A model generated the notes under the pieces. It was not told where the DNA came from and ran no database searches. It saw only the letters and a program-made list of their open reading frames with translations. Made by a program: the position numbers and the translations under genes. Source: Flavobacterium cheongpyeongense (GTDB lineage Bacteria > Bacteroidota > Bacteroidia > Flavobacteriales > Flavobacteriaceae). Taken from it: a stretch of DNA of 64,000 nt. The stretch lies in NCBI RefSeq assembly GCF_003202435.1, contig NZ_QJHK01000009.1, forward strand, positions 115,305-179,304, written 5' to 3'. Shown one piece after another: positions 17,975-27,121 of the stretch. The first letter of the stretch is position 1, and each line of letters opens with the position of its first letter.

Positions 17975-18493
17975 TTATCCTAGTTTCTCTTCCAGATTTT
18001 CTGATGCTTTTACATAGATGCCATCCTCTTTAAAAAGCACTTCTAATTTAGGCAAAGCTCTGGGCGGGGGCCCCGCGATAACATCTCCGGTTTGAGCGTC
18101 AAAAGATCCTTCGTGACATGGACAATGAATAATGCCGGTGCCAGGCTTATAAAAAACAGAGCAGGAAAGATGGGTGCATTTTTGTTCATACGCTTTGAAT
18201 TCTCCCGTCTCCAGATGAATCAATATATAAGGGATTGTACTTCCTTCGATAACAAAAGCACGTGTACCACCTACAGGCACCTCCTCTTTTTTACATACAA
18301 AGTGCTCTCCATCCAGCTCATCTTTTGGAAATAGGTGCGCTTTGGCTGCCACCAGACCACTTCCAACCATTAATCCGCCTGATACTAGTGTGAGGAATTT
18401 CGCAAAATCACGACGACTGACATTGGTTGCCTGTTGTTTTTCGATTGGAAAATCTTTTTTCCAATTTTTATTTAAATTATCTTCTTTAGACAT
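17975..18493 (-). CDS. Rieske [2Fe-2S] protein, Tat-exported
   Basis: A 172-aa protein. The N-terminus has a Tat motif SRRDFAKFL (residues ~26-34) followed by a hydrophobic stretch to ~50, so it is exported and probably anchored. The Rieske motifs are complete: CTHLSC (C106, H108; C111 in the disulfide) and CPCH (C124, H127; C126 in the disulfide). Together with a b-type membrane subunit it is likely to pass electrons in the quinol-to-nitrate chain. It lies between the four-cluster Fe-S gene and the small membrane gene, 5 and 19 bases away. Confidence 0.9.
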   Translation of the reverse strand: MSKEDNLNKNWKKDFPIEKQQATNVSRRDFAKFLTLVSGGLMVGSGLVAAKAHLFPKDELDGEHFVCKKEEVPVGGTRAFVIEGSTIPYILIHLETGEFKAYEQKCTHLSCSVFYKPGTGIIHCPCHEGSFDAQTGDVIAGPPPRALPKLEVLFKEDGIYVKASENLEEKLG

Positions 18494-18498
18494 GAATT

Positions 18499-19068
18499 CT
18501 AATAAATTATTAATTGATTACTGCCTTTTGGCATCATAATATTAACTTTTGTATTCACTACCTCTTCTCCGAAAAGGAAAGTATTTACTGGTGAACTATT
18601 TGGACGCATCTCTTGTATTTCCTCTCTGGTGCCGTAAAACAAAGCCCCACTTGGACAAACCGTAGCACACATAGGTTTTTTGCCCACGCTAGTTCTGTCA
18701 TAGCACATCGTACATTTCATCATCAAATCGTAGGATTCTTCTTTTTTAGGCACGCCAAATGGACAGGCCATCACACAATTCGAACAACCAATACATCTTT
18801 CCGTATTGGCAGTATGAACAATTCCGAATTCGTCTTTTGAAATTGCATCAGCAGGACACACATTTGCACAAACAGGATCGTCACAATGCATACACACCTG
18901 TACAGTAGTTTGCACAGTTGATGCCCTATCGACATAATTTACGTGAATTAAAGATTCCTGACCATTGGTTTCGCATTCAGCACAAGCCATTTCACAGGCT
19001 TTACAGCCAATGCAACGTTGCATATCTACAAAAAACTCTTCATTTTTATTAAAATTGGTATAATTCAT
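18499..19068 (-). CDS. Four-cluster [4Fe-4S] ferredoxin-type electron-transfer subunit
   Basis: A 189-aa NrfC/DmsB/HybA-type iron-sulfur protein with four Cys clusters: [37 protein letters not shown] and CTMC...CATVCP. No signal peptide, so it acts in the cytoplasm with the molybdenum subunit encoded directly upstream (17-base gap). It would carry electrons from the membrane cytochrome to the nitrate-reducing active site. Confidence 0.9.
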   Translation of the reverse strand: MNYTNFNKNEEFFVDMQRCIGCKACEMACAECETNGQESLIHVNYVDRASTVQTTVQVCMHCDDPVCANVCPADAISKDEFGIVHTANTERCIGCSNCVMACPFGVPKKEESYDLMMKCTMCYDRTSVGKKPMCATVCPSGALFYGTREEIQEMRPNSSPVNTFLFGEEVVNTKVNIMMPKGSNQLIIY

Positions 19069-19085
19069 TTTTTGTTTTTTAGATG

Positions 19086-21320
19086 TTAAACACTAGCATA
19101 AGCCATAGATTCGCTAGAAGGTGGTGCTATTTCACGCAATGGTTCCAGATGACAAGCACAAACTTTAAATTCCGGAATTTTAGAAATAGGATCTAATGTT
19201 CCGGGAGTTAATTGGTTTGCTGATTTTTTTCCAGACCAGTGGTACGGTATAAAAACCGTATCTTCGCGAATCGTTTCTACAATATTTGCAGGAAAAATTC
19301 CTTCACCACGACGGGTTGTAACTTTTATCAATTCCCTCTGTTTGATTCCGTATTGGTACGCTAAATTTGGATGAATTTCCAATAAGGGTTCTGGATACTG
19401 ATCAACCAATTTTCCAATTCTTCGTGTTTGTGTACCACTCAAATATTGAGAAACCACACGTCCCGTCGTCAAAATTATTGGATAATCGGCATCAGGCACC
19501 TCACCTGGAAGTTTGTAAGGCGCTGGATTAAAATGCGCTCTTTCGTCAGCTGTTCTAAATTTTTTATCTTCCCATAAACGCGGTGTTCCCGGATGTCCTA
19601 TTTCTGGACAAGGCCAAAAAACACCCATTTCGTCTTCAATTCTCTGGTAGGTAATTCCGTAATAATCAGCAGTTCCTCCTTTTGAAGCTACCCGCAATTC
19701 GTTAAAAACGGCTTCGCTGCTATCATACGTAAATTTATCCTCCTCTCCTAAACGTTTGGCTAATTCCAAAACAATGGAAGTATCAGTTCTTGCATCTCCC
19801 GGAGGAGTAACTGCCTGACGGATTCGGATAACACGCCCTTCGGCTGAAGTGGTGGTCCCTTCTTCTTCCTCCTGTAATGATCCTGCCAAAACAATATCGG
19901 CATGACGAGCTGTTTCGTTTAAGAAAAAGTCAATACAAACATAAAATTCTAACTTTTCTAAAGCCTCCCGAACATAATTACTATTGGGCAGGGAAACCAA
20001 CGGATTGAAACAAATAGACAATAATCCTTTGATTTCCCCACGATGAATGGCTTCAATTATTTCATAAGCCGACAACCCTTTTCCGGGCATATCTTTCTCA
20101 TTAATACCCCAAACTTCTGAAATATATTTGCGATGTTCCGGATTTTCAATGTCTCTATTCCCTGGTAATTGATCGCATTTATGACCGTGCTCTCTACCTC
20201 CCTGTCCATTTCCCTGTCCAGTAATAGTAGCATAACCACAATACGGGCGTCCAATTCTCCCTGTTGCTAAAACTAAATTAATACAACCCAAAACATTATC
20301 TACTCCTTTAGAATGATGTTCGATTCCGCGAGCATGAAGTAAAAAACTCGTTTTGGCTTTGCCCCACAATTCGGCAGCTTGTTGAATTTTTTCTTTTTTA
20401 ATACCTGTAACTTCCTCTGCCCATTCCAAGGTATAGTCTTTTACAGAATCTATCGTTTCCTGAAAACCAGACGTATGATTGTCAATAAAATCGTGATCCA
20501 GCATGTCGTGATCCACCAAATATTTTAACATAGCACCATACAAAGCTGAATCTGTCCCAGGACGAACATCCAAATGAAGATCCGCTGTTCTGGCCAACGG
20601 AATCATTCTCGGGTCAATCACTATCAGTTTTGCTCCACGGTCTCTGGCTTTCCAAATCCAATGGGTTAAAGTTGGAAAAGTTTCACTTACATTGGCTCCG
20701 GCCACAATAATTACTTCAGCATATTCTAAATCAGAATAGTTATTAGAACCCCGGTCGAGGCCAAATGCTTTTTTATTTCCTGCTCCTGCACTTACCATGC
20801 ACAAACGTCCGTTGTAATCTAAATTTTTAGTTTTCAAAGCTACCCGGGCAAACTTACCCATCAAATAACTTTTTTCATTGGTCAGCGAAACTCCAGAAAG
20901 AACTGAGAACGCATCGTTTCCATATTTCTCTTGAATTCTTTTAATTTCAGAAACTGTTTTACCCATGGCATCATCCCAGGTTGTTGGTACAAATCCTTGT
21001 CCTTCAACTCTTTTTATCGGTGACAAAAGACGATCAGGATGGTTGTTTTGCAAATAGCGTTGCACCCCTTTAGGACACAATCGTCCTTCGTTGAACGGAA
21101 ATTCCATCCAGGGTTCAAAGCCCACTACTTTGTTGTCTTTTACCGACAATTGAATACCACACTGCATTCCGCAAAAACAACAATGTGTTTTTACCAATTC
21201 ATCTGGTTCATCTCTTCCTTCATAACCATCTTTAGGGGTGTAGTTTTTATGAGGACCAAATTGTGTTATAATGTTTTGTTCTGAAACAGGTAATTTTGCC
21301 ATGTTTTTATATTTTTTCAC
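19086..21320 (-). CDS. Molybdopterin oxidoreductase, probable nitrate reductase catalytic subunit
   Basis: A 744-aa molybdenum enzyme. The N-terminal [4Fe-4S] site is C47-x2-C50-x3-C54...C82 (CCFCGMQC, then GRLCPKG). [12 protein letters not shown] (C174) places a Cys as molybdenum ligand, as in NapA/NasA and not the Asp of NarG. The C-terminal molydopterin-dinucleotide domain contains [18 protein letters not shown]. There is no Tat motif, so it is cytoplasmic. Neighbouring narK-like transporter and nir/nos genes make nitrate the likely substrate; formate or another oxo-anion is not excluded. Confidence 0.8.
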   Translation of the reverse strand: MKKYKNMAKLPVSEQNIITQFGPHKNYTPKDGYEGRDEPDELVKTHCCFCGMQCGIQLSVKDNKVVGFEPWMEFPFNEGRLCPKGVQRYLQNNHPDRLLSPIKRVEGQGFVPTTWDDAMGKTVSEIKRIQEKYGNDAFSVLSGVSLTNEKSYLMGKFARVALKTKNLDYNGRLCMVSAGAGNKKAFGLDRGSNNYSDLEYAEVIIVAGANVSETFPTLTHWIWKARDRGAKLIVIDPRMIPLARTADLHLDVRPGTDSALYGAMLKYLVDHDMLDHDFIDNHTSGFQETIDSVKDYTLEWAEEVTGIKKEKIQQAAELWGKAKTSFLLHARGIEHHSKGVDNVLGCINLVLATGRIGRPYCGYATITGQGNGQGGREHGHKCDQLPGNRDIENPEHRKYISEVWGINEKDMPGKGLSAYEIIEAIHRGEIKGLLSICFNPLVSLPNSNYVREALEKLEFYVCIDFFLNETARHADIVLAGSLQEEEEGTTTSAEGRVIRIRQAVTPPGDARTDTSIVLELAKRLGEEDKFTYDSSEAVFNELRVASKGGTADYYGITYQRIEDEMGVFWPCPEIGHPGTPRLWEDKKFRTADERAHFNPAPYKLPGEVPDADYPIILTTGRVVSQYLSGTQTRRIGKLVDQYPEPLLEIHPNLAYQYGIKQRELIKVTTRRGEGIFPANIVETIREDTVFIPYHWSGKKSANQLTPGTLDPISKIPEFKVCACHLEPLREIAPPSSESMAYASV

Positions 21321-21339
21321 CGCTAAGGCGCAAAGGCAC
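21318..21339. repeat. Short CGCTAAGGCGCAAAGGC-type repeat remnant
   Basis: The sequence CACCGCTAAGGCGCAAAGGC lies in the gap between the molybdenum gene and the cytochrome b-type gene. It resembles dispersed 'CGCAAAGGCGCAAAG'-like repeats I associate with Bacteroidota intergenic regions. Single copy in this window. Confidence 0.35.
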
Positions 21340-21382
21340 TAGGGTTTATTTTTAAATTTTAATTAAACTTTAAATTAAAAAA

Positions 21383-22432
21383 TCAACCAAATAAATTTCC
21401 GCCTTCTAGTCGTGCTTTCAAGTGGGCTTGTGCTAAACGGGATCTTTTTCCTTCAGGGCTTAAATCTAAATGTGATGTTCCATCCGGCCTGTCAAAATTG
21501 AAACCTAATTCTTTAGTTACCGTTTTAAGATCTTTTATATGCAAATTGGTAGCAAATTCTTCTCCTGTGTGCTCACAAACTGCCATTCCCATTTTCATTC
21601 CCTGTTTCTTATATATATGTGCCCCAATTTGTGCCGGACGCTGAATGATATGAAAAAACTTTCCGAATGGAATCCAGATTAAGAACATAATTACCGTTAC
21701 AGCATGCAAAACCGCTAGAAAGTCAAAGGCAAAACCTTTCATAAATTGATAGGAATAGGTTAACCCTAATCCTGTAGCAGAAATGGCAATTAATAAAATA
21801 AGAGGTAATAAATCACCTTCAAAAGTTTGAGTAGCAATCAGGCCAGGATTTGTCAACCGTCTTCTTAAATAGTATAATGAACCAAAAATAACCAGGTAAG
21901 AAGACCAGTTCAGGGCATGAAAAGTCAGGAAGGCCATAATAGAACCCAATTTAAATTCCATGACCTTGAAACCGAAAAAATGTGCTTCGTAAACCGATAT
22001 TGAATCGGGGGCCATAGTGAAATGAATCCAACCAAAAGTCAGTGGAATCGTAATTAAAAAAGCGGATGTACAGCCAATGGCGATCAAAAAATGCGCCATC
22101 CATCGGTATTTTCCCCGGGGATAAATAAATTTTTGAAATGCAATATTTTCGATGGTTTCTTTTGAAGCAAACCAAAAGTGAGAAAACACTTTTCCCGTAA
22201 ACAAATAACTTACTCCTCTTTTGAAATAAATCCACGTTGGCGGCCTTTGCAGCCAAACAGAATAGCGGTACACAATACCAAAAAAAGCAAATACTGTCCC
22301 AAATAAATACGTAATTAATGCCGCATCAAAATTTTGCAGTTTTCTGGATCCATAAAATACTAATATGATCATTAGCACGGACATGGAAGCGGCAATTAGT
22401 AAAGCCTTTATATTGTAGTTTCTATTTTTCAT
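21383..22432 (-). CDS. Membrane cytochrome b-type subunit (NarI-like) of the nitrate reductase
   Basis: A 349-aa protein with several transmembrane helices, roughly at residues 10-28, 36-55, 112-132, 165-187, 207-228 and 240-262, and a soluble C-terminal ~90 residues. Several membrane His residues (for example in FLAVLHAVTVIMFLIWIPFG and AHFLIAIG) could bind heme b as in NarI-type quinol dehydrogenases. It is the first gene of the operon with the Mo, Fe-S and Rieske subunits, so it probably takes electrons from menaquinol. Confidence 0.7.
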   Translation of the reverse strand: MKNRNYNIKALLIAASMSVLMIILVFYGSRKLQNFDAALITYLFGTVFAFFGIVYRYSVWLQRPPTWIYFKRGVSYLFTGKVFSHFWFASKETIENIAFQKFIYPRGKYRWMAHFLIAIGCTSAFLITIPLTFGWIHFTMAPDSISVYEAHFFGFKVMEFKLGSIMAFLTFHALNWSSYLVIFGSLYYLRRRLTNPGLIATQTFEGDLLPLILLIAISATGLGLTYSYQFMKGFAFDFLAVLHAVTVIMFLIWIPFGKFFHIIQRPAQIGAHIYKKQGMKMGMAVCEHTGEEFATNLHIKDLKTVTKELGFNFDRPDGTSHLDLSPEGKRSRLAQAHLKARLEGGNLFG

Positions 22433-22520
22433 TTTAAATTATCATTACTTCAAGTCACTTTTAAACACTAATTATTAAAGAATAACTGTTAATTTACAAA
22501 TTACAATCCGAACCAAATAC

Positions 22521-22536
22521 ATGAAATAGGTTTCAT
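22521..22536. promoter_or_regulatory. Inverted repeat upstream of the nitrate reductase operon
   Basis: ATGAAATAGGTTTCAT is a 6-4-6 palindrome 88 bases upstream of the cytochrome b-type start codon. It resembles, but does not match, the ATGAT-N4-ATCAT boxes elsewhere, so it may be a weaker variant or a different operator. Confidence 0.35.
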
Positions 22537-22690
22537 TTTCTGACTATTTATAAAAACAGCTTTTAAAAATGTTGTACTACTAAAGAGGTTAATTTACAAA
22601 AAAAAAGCAAGAGGCTAATCGATTGCAAGATCAATTGATTAATTTCGTTCTAATTTATAATAAAAATTAATAATATTTTATATTCATTGG

Positions 22691-24172
22691 CTATTCTGAA
22701 ACATCTTTTCTATCCATATCCTGAGCAAATTCAGGTAGTTTTTCTTTAGTCACTTTTACAATTACACGGTGCATCCAAATCAAACAAATAATAGATAAGA
22801 CAAAGATAAAGAGCCATGAACTGGTCCAAAAACCAGTAAAAGCAAGCAGGTATCCAAAAACTATTGGACCAATAAATCCTCCCAAACCACCAATCATTCC
22901 AACCATTCCTCCTATAACCCCTACCTGATTTGGAAAATATTCAGGAATGTGTTTGTAAACTGCTGCCGAACCAATTCCCCAACAAGTCCCAATTAAAATA
23001 ACCAAGACAAGATAAACCCACATATTCGCTTCAAAATGAATTTGCGTGATTCCGTCTGCAATTAATTCTTTTTTCTGAACTTTTTGATTTTCTGCTACAA
23101 CAACTTCCTGCCATGTTTTTTTAGATGGAAAAAACGGATTGTGCTCTGCATTAACATCTTTTGAAGTAACTAAATATTCTTTTTCTCCAATAACTATTTT
23201 AGATGGTGAAACTTGTGTAACCGTTCCTGCTTTTGCTGCCATCAAGCCGCTACCGGAAGTAGTAATATTCATTTTTGGAAACAAAAGTAAAAAACTCAAC
23301 ACTACCGAAGTACTCAATACCCAATACATCACTTTTCTTGCTCCAAATTTATCGGATAAAAATCCTCCAAAAGCACGAATAATACCAGCTGGTAAACTAA
23401 AACAAGTAGTAAACAGCCCTCCTAAAATTAAAGTTGTATGATAAACATTCATAAAATTAGGCAACAACCATTGGGAAAATGACACAAACGAACCAAACAG
23501 CAAAAAGTAATAGGTTCCAAAGCGCCAAACACGCACCTCTTTAAGCGGTTGTAAAAGTTCTTTAACTGTTTTTGCTTTTGCTTCTATTTTTTTAGTTTTC
23601 GAAAAAAGAATAAAAACAATACCCATCGTCAACAATACTACACCGTAAATAACAGGCAAATATTTCCACCCATTTACTGGATCTGACTCTGAAAAGTATT
23701 TTAGCATACTGGGTGCTATAAAGGGAGTAATAGAAGCTCCTGCAGTACCCATTCCGAAAATTCCTAAGGCACGTCCTTGCCATTCTTTAGGATACCATAG
23801 TGAAGTATAGGCCACACCAACAGCAAAACTTGTTCCTACCATTCCGAACATAAAACTCAATAGTGCGAACATCCAAAAATTGGCAGCAAAAGGAAGCAAA
23901 AACAATGGAATAGATGCCAAAATCAGCAAAGCAGAATACACCACTCGACCTCCATATTTATCTGTTAAAATACCCATTGGTAACCGCATGAGCGAGCCTG
24001 TAAGTATTGGAATTCCCAATAACCATCCGATTTGAACTACATTCCAATCAAATATTTCCTGGTCAACTAAAAAAGTGACTAAAACACCATTTAAAGTCCA
24101 ACAAGCAAAACAGACTGCAAAAGCAAGTGTGTTTAAAAATAATATTCTGTGTGATTGTGATAAATTGCTCAT
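22691..24172 (-). CDS. narK: Nitrate/nitrite MFS transporter (NarK family)
   Basis: A 493-aa major facilitator protein with 12 predicted helices. NarK features are present: the N-terminal half with LPMGILTDKYGGR and the C-terminal GGMVGMIGGLGGFIGPIVFG nitrate signature. Unusually, residues ~300-382 form a hydrophilic insertion between helices that contains a beta-rich stretch (SPSKIVIGEKEYLVTSKD). It has its own promoter region with an Fnr-type box. It supplies nitrate to the reductase encoded downstream or exports nitrite. Confidence 0.85.
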   Translation of the reverse strand: MSNLSQSHRILFLNTLAFAVCFACWTLNGVLVTFLVDQEIFDWNVVQIGWLLGIPILTGSLMRLPMGILTDKYGGRVVYSALLILASIPLFLLPFAANFWMFALLSFMFGMVGTSFAVGVAYTSLWYPKEWQGRALGIFGMGTAGASITPFIAPSMLKYFSESDPVNGWKYLPVIYGVVLLTMGIVFILFSKTKKIEAKAKTVKELLQPLKEVRVWRFGTYYFLLFGSFVSFSQWLLPNFMNVYHTTLILGGLFTTCFSLPAGIIRAFGGFLSDKFGARKVMYWVLSTSVVLSFLLLFPKMNITTSGSGLMAAKAGTVTQVSPSKIVIGEKEYLVTSKDVNAEHNPFFPSKKTWQEVVVAENQKVQKKELIADGITQIHFEANMWVYLVLVILIGTCWGIGSAAVYKHIPEYFPNQVGVIGGMVGMIGGLGGFIGPIVFGYLLAFTGFWTSSWLFIFVLSIICLIWMHRVIVKVTKEKLPEFAQDMDRKDVSE

Positions 24173-24225
24173 ACTTACTTTAATTAATTCTTAAACAAAG
24201 ATAAAATAGTCCGTAATCCTAAAAC

Positions 24226-24239
24226 ATGATATAAATCAT
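24226..24239. promoter_or_regulatory. Fnr-type box upstream of narK
   Basis: ATGATATAAATCAT, a perfect 5-4-5 palindrome of the ATGAY-N4-RTCAT type, 53 bases from the narK start codon. The same motif recurs upstream of nirK, hemN, the nos operon and azurin-norB. Confidence 0.65.
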
Positions 24240-24415
24240 TTATTGTTTTCAAGTCAAAATAACCAGAAAATAAAGATGAAATTAATAAAAATAAGCTATA
24301 AAACCCAGTATTTCACAAAATGAAAAAAAACAAATACTAATCCAATCAGCCCATTGGGGTTATGCAAAACTTTCTAGAATATAGCATTTTAGACAGCTTT
24401 CAAGTGAATTAAAAA

Positions 24416-25693
24416 TTATTTTTTATGCGAAAAAATCTGAGGATTTACATTAATCATTACCCACGCCCAATTGTTAACGTGATCAACGTGGCCATCTTTC
24501 AATCTTTGCATGGTATCGGTAGCAAACATTTGGGAATAACCTCCCGTTACATTCACAAATTTATGCGCTGAATAGCCAAATGTAAAATCGATTTCCGTAC
24601 CAAGATAGTTCTTCATTTCATTTCCATTAGCATCCAAAACGGTATTCGCAGTATTAAAAGCATGGGGAAATAACGCAAATTGCCATTTGTTGACATTGTA
24701 TGCAAATTTCAAAAAAGCATCCTTTAAACCAACCGAATTTTTATGATTTCCCACATAGAAATAATCCATATATCCATTAAAGGCATGATTGGTTCCAAAA
24801 ACAGGATGAAAGGATTTTATTGCTGAACTAGTATTTTCCTGGCTCTTTCCGGAAAGATATTCGTATCCAAAACCAGCTTTAAACTTATCGGTCAGGTCAT
24901 AATTAAAATTAAGAGCTACGTCAAAAGCATTTACTGTATTAGTTGCATTTTTTCCTGTTTGCCCATAAAACCATAAGTCTACATCCCAGGATTTCCCTTT
25001 GGTTTTCCAATACGTTCCAAAAGTCTGCATGTAATCTACTTTCAATTCGGGTGTTGGTGTTGGAACTGGATCTGTTAATTTATTTTCATAACCTGTATTT
25101 AAAAACAAGAAACTCATATTTATTTTCAATAACTCAGTATGGTACCAAGCATATTGCATCGATTTGTAATTTAGCACGTTATAAGGTGTTGCAAGTTCGG
25201 TTTCAGCATTTGCATTATATGCAATCGCTACATCCAGATGGTTTTTGTTACTTTTAAAAGTTGTTATCGCAGCATCGTGACTTTGCGCTTGTTGTGCCCA
25301 ATCGACTTCACCAAAAATGCGTTGATTGTCATACGAAATCACCTGACGGCCTAAACGCGCACTCCATTTTTCACTAAAGTTATATTGCACCCAGGCTTCA
25401 TATAACTGAATCCCGTTTACATCTGATTTGGTATTTGTGGGTACATCTCCCCAAACACGAACATTTTGCATACTAAGTCTGGTAATAAATTGATCTTGCC
25501 TGAAGTTCAGATTCAAACGAGTTCTGGATGAAACAAATTGAGCTGCCGTTTCTCCATAAGGAATTGGGGCTTTATAGCCATTTCTAAACTCATAACGAGG
25601 TCTGATCTGTAAATTTGCATCCAGTTCCTGAGCAAAAGCAATACTGCTGAACACTGGTAAAAGTGTTATAACAATAATTTTCAAGATTTTCAT
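24416..25693 (-). CDS. Outer-membrane beta-barrel porin, alginate-export-like
   Basis: A 425-aa protein with signal peptide (MKILKIIVITLLPVFSSIAFA) and alternating beta strands with aromatic residues throughout. The N-terminal segment (SRTRLNLNFRQDQFITRLSM, then VQYNFSEKWSARLGRQVISYDNQRIFG) is typical of Alginate_exp-type porins. It is the last gene of the nirK operon, 23 bases after the SCO gene, so a role in nitrate, nitrite or copper passage is plausible. Confidence 0.75.
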   Translation of the reverse strand: MKILKIIVITLLPVFSSIAFAQELDANLQIRPRYEFRNGYKAPIPYGETAAQFVSSRTRLNLNFRQDQFITRLSMQNVRVWGDVPTNTKSDVNGIQLYEAWVQYNFSEKWSARLGRQVISYDNQRIFGEVDWAQQAQSHDAAITTFKSNKNHLDVAIAYNANAETELATPYNVLNYKSMQYAWYHTELLKINMSFLFLNTGYENKLTDPVPTPTPELKVDYMQTFGTYWKTKGKSWDVDLWFYGQTGKNATNTVNAFDVALNFNYDLTDKFKAGFGYEYLSGKSQENTSSAIKSFHPVFGTNHAFNGYMDYFYVGNHKNSVGLKDAFLKFAYNVNKWQFALFPHAFNTANTVLDANGNEMKNYLGTEIDFTFGYSAHKFVNVTGGYSQMFATDTMQRLKDGHVDHVNNWAWVMINVNPQIFSHKK

Positions 25694-25716
25694 TTTGTAA
25701 GTTTTAAGGAATAAGT

Positions 25717-26304
25717 TTACTCTATCTTTTCAGCTTCTTCAGTAATTTTTTTAATCGTTGCCTCAGAATTTACACCCAAACCTTCTTGCTGAAATGTTAA
25801 TTCCCCTTCGGCATTAAAAACACTTATTATGTTTGAATGCGAAAAATCTAAAGGAGCAATTTTCTTGTAGTTGACTGCCAAAACCGCTGCAAACTCTCGG
25901 GTATTTTCTTCTGTGGATCTCAAAAAATCCCATTGTCCTCCATCCATTTTATTAGCAATAGCAAATTCTTTTAATCGTGCCGGAGTATCAACTTCCGGAT
26001 CTATGCTTACCAATAGGAACTTTACATCGGGTTTGATGTTCTCAGACAAACGAGATTCTATATTTCGCATATCGGCCACTAATCTGGGACAAGCTGCCTT
26101 GCAGGAAGTATAAATCATTACCATAACGAGCACTTTGCCTTTTAAATCCTTCATTTCAAGATTTTGCCCATTTTGATTGGTCCATTTTGAAGGCAGATTG
26201 TATATGGATAAATCTGAAATCGGTTTATCTTCGGATTTTTTATTAGTATTACATCCCTGTAAAACTAAAAGGACTAATGTTAATCCCAGGAACAGTTTTT
26301 TCAT
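25717..26304 (-). CDS. SCO family copper chaperone, lipoprotein
   Basis: A 195-aa lipoprotein (LVLLVLQGC lipobox, C18) of the SCO1/SenC thioredoxin-fold family. The copper motif TSCKAACP (CxxxCP) and the downstream DFSHSNI His complete the metal-binding triad. It lies between nirV and the porin in the nirK operon and probably delivers copper to NirK or another copper enzyme in the periplasm. Confidence 0.9.
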   Translation of the reverse strand: MKKLFLGLTLVLLVLQGCNTNKKSEDKPISDLSIYNLPSKWTNQNGQNLEMKDLKGKVLVMVMIYTSCKAACPRLVADMRNIESRLSENIKPDVKFLLVSIDPEVDTPARLKEFAIANKMDGGQWDFLRSTEENTREFAAVLAVNYKKIAPLDFSHSNIISVFNAEGELTFQQEGLGVNSEATIKKITEEAEKIE

Positions 26305-26328
26305 TTTTTTATATAAATAGTTTAGAAC

Positions 26329-27099
26329 CTATTTTAAATCTTTGGCACAGCGAAAACCTAAGTTTTTGGTGGTATAATTTGCTTTCAGGCTGCTTCTGAA
26401 AGCATAGCGCATAAAAGCCGCATAATCCATTAAATCGGTGGCATTTACGGATCCGCTGCCGCAAAAAAGATTCTTATCTGTAGCTTTATCTTTTCGGGAC
26501 TCCCCTGACAGAAAGATACTATTGAAATCGCCTGTCCATTCCCACACCAAACCGTGCATGTCATAAACCCCCCAGTAATTCCTGAAGGTTTGACCTACAG
26601 GGTTTAAATAGGTTTTTGGCTTCTCATACCACGACAAAATGTATTTATTGAATTCTTTTTTAGAACGGGCATCAATACGTTTTTCATCGGCCATGGCTAC
26701 ATATTCCCATTCGTCCATTGTTGGCAGTCTTTTGCCTTGACATTCGCAATATTTTTTGGCAGCAAACCAGGAAACATTGGTAACCGGGGCATTGTTTAAA
26801 TTCTTTAAACCATAATCGAAATCACTTGTCCATTGTGCCAGATAACTTTTATCTGCAAAAATACCTTTGATTTTAGAACGACTATACTCTGGGTATTTTT
26901 TGATAAAAGCAAGAAATTGTATATTGGTAACTGGATACACATCAATAGTAAAAGAAGGTATTTTGACCGGTTTTTCAGAAGTAGCACCATAAAGGGGAAC
27001 AAAACTGCCGCCTTTTATGGATGCCATTTTTTCTTCTTGAGCAAAAAGAGAACTTACACAGAATATAAATAGGATTGATATTGTTTTAAATACTGCCAT
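26329..27099 (-). CDS. nirV: NirV-like SUMF1/formylglycine-domain protein
   Basis: A 256-aa exported protein (signal MAVFKTISILFIFCVSSLFA) with a SUMF1/FGE-sulfatase fold: VYPVTNIQFLAFI, GKRLPTMDEWEYVA, MHGLVWEWTGDF and the C-terminal LGFRCAKDL. The paired catalytic Cys motif of true formylglycine-generating enzymes is not seen (only one Cys, in NLFCGSGS). Its location 22 bases after nirK matches NirV, a SUMF1-type nitrite reductase accessory protein. Confidence 0.8.
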   Translation of the reverse strand: MAVFKTISILFIFCVSSLFAQEEKMASIKGGSFVPLYGATSEKPVKIPSFTIDVYPVTNIQFLAFIKKYPEYSRSKIKGIFADKSYLAQWTSDFDYGLKNLNNAPVTNVSWFAAKKYCECQGKRLPTMDEWEYVAMADEKRIDARSKKEFNKYILSWYEKPKTYLNPVGQTFRNYWGVYDMHGLVWEWTGDFNSIFLSGESRKDKATDKNLFCGSGSVNATDLMDYAAFMRYAFRSSLKANYTTKNLGFRCAKDLK

Positions 27100-27121
27100 C
27101 TGTTACTTTTTTTGATTTATT

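Noticed and set aside
19086..21320. Standard NarG or NapA assignment
   Set aside because: NarG would have an Asp ligand and NapA a Tat signal; neither fits, so only a probable nitrate reductase is claimed.
26329..27099. Active formylglycine-generating enzyme
   Set aside because: The paired catalytic Cys is not visible and the gene sits after nirK, so a NirV-type accessory protein is the better call.
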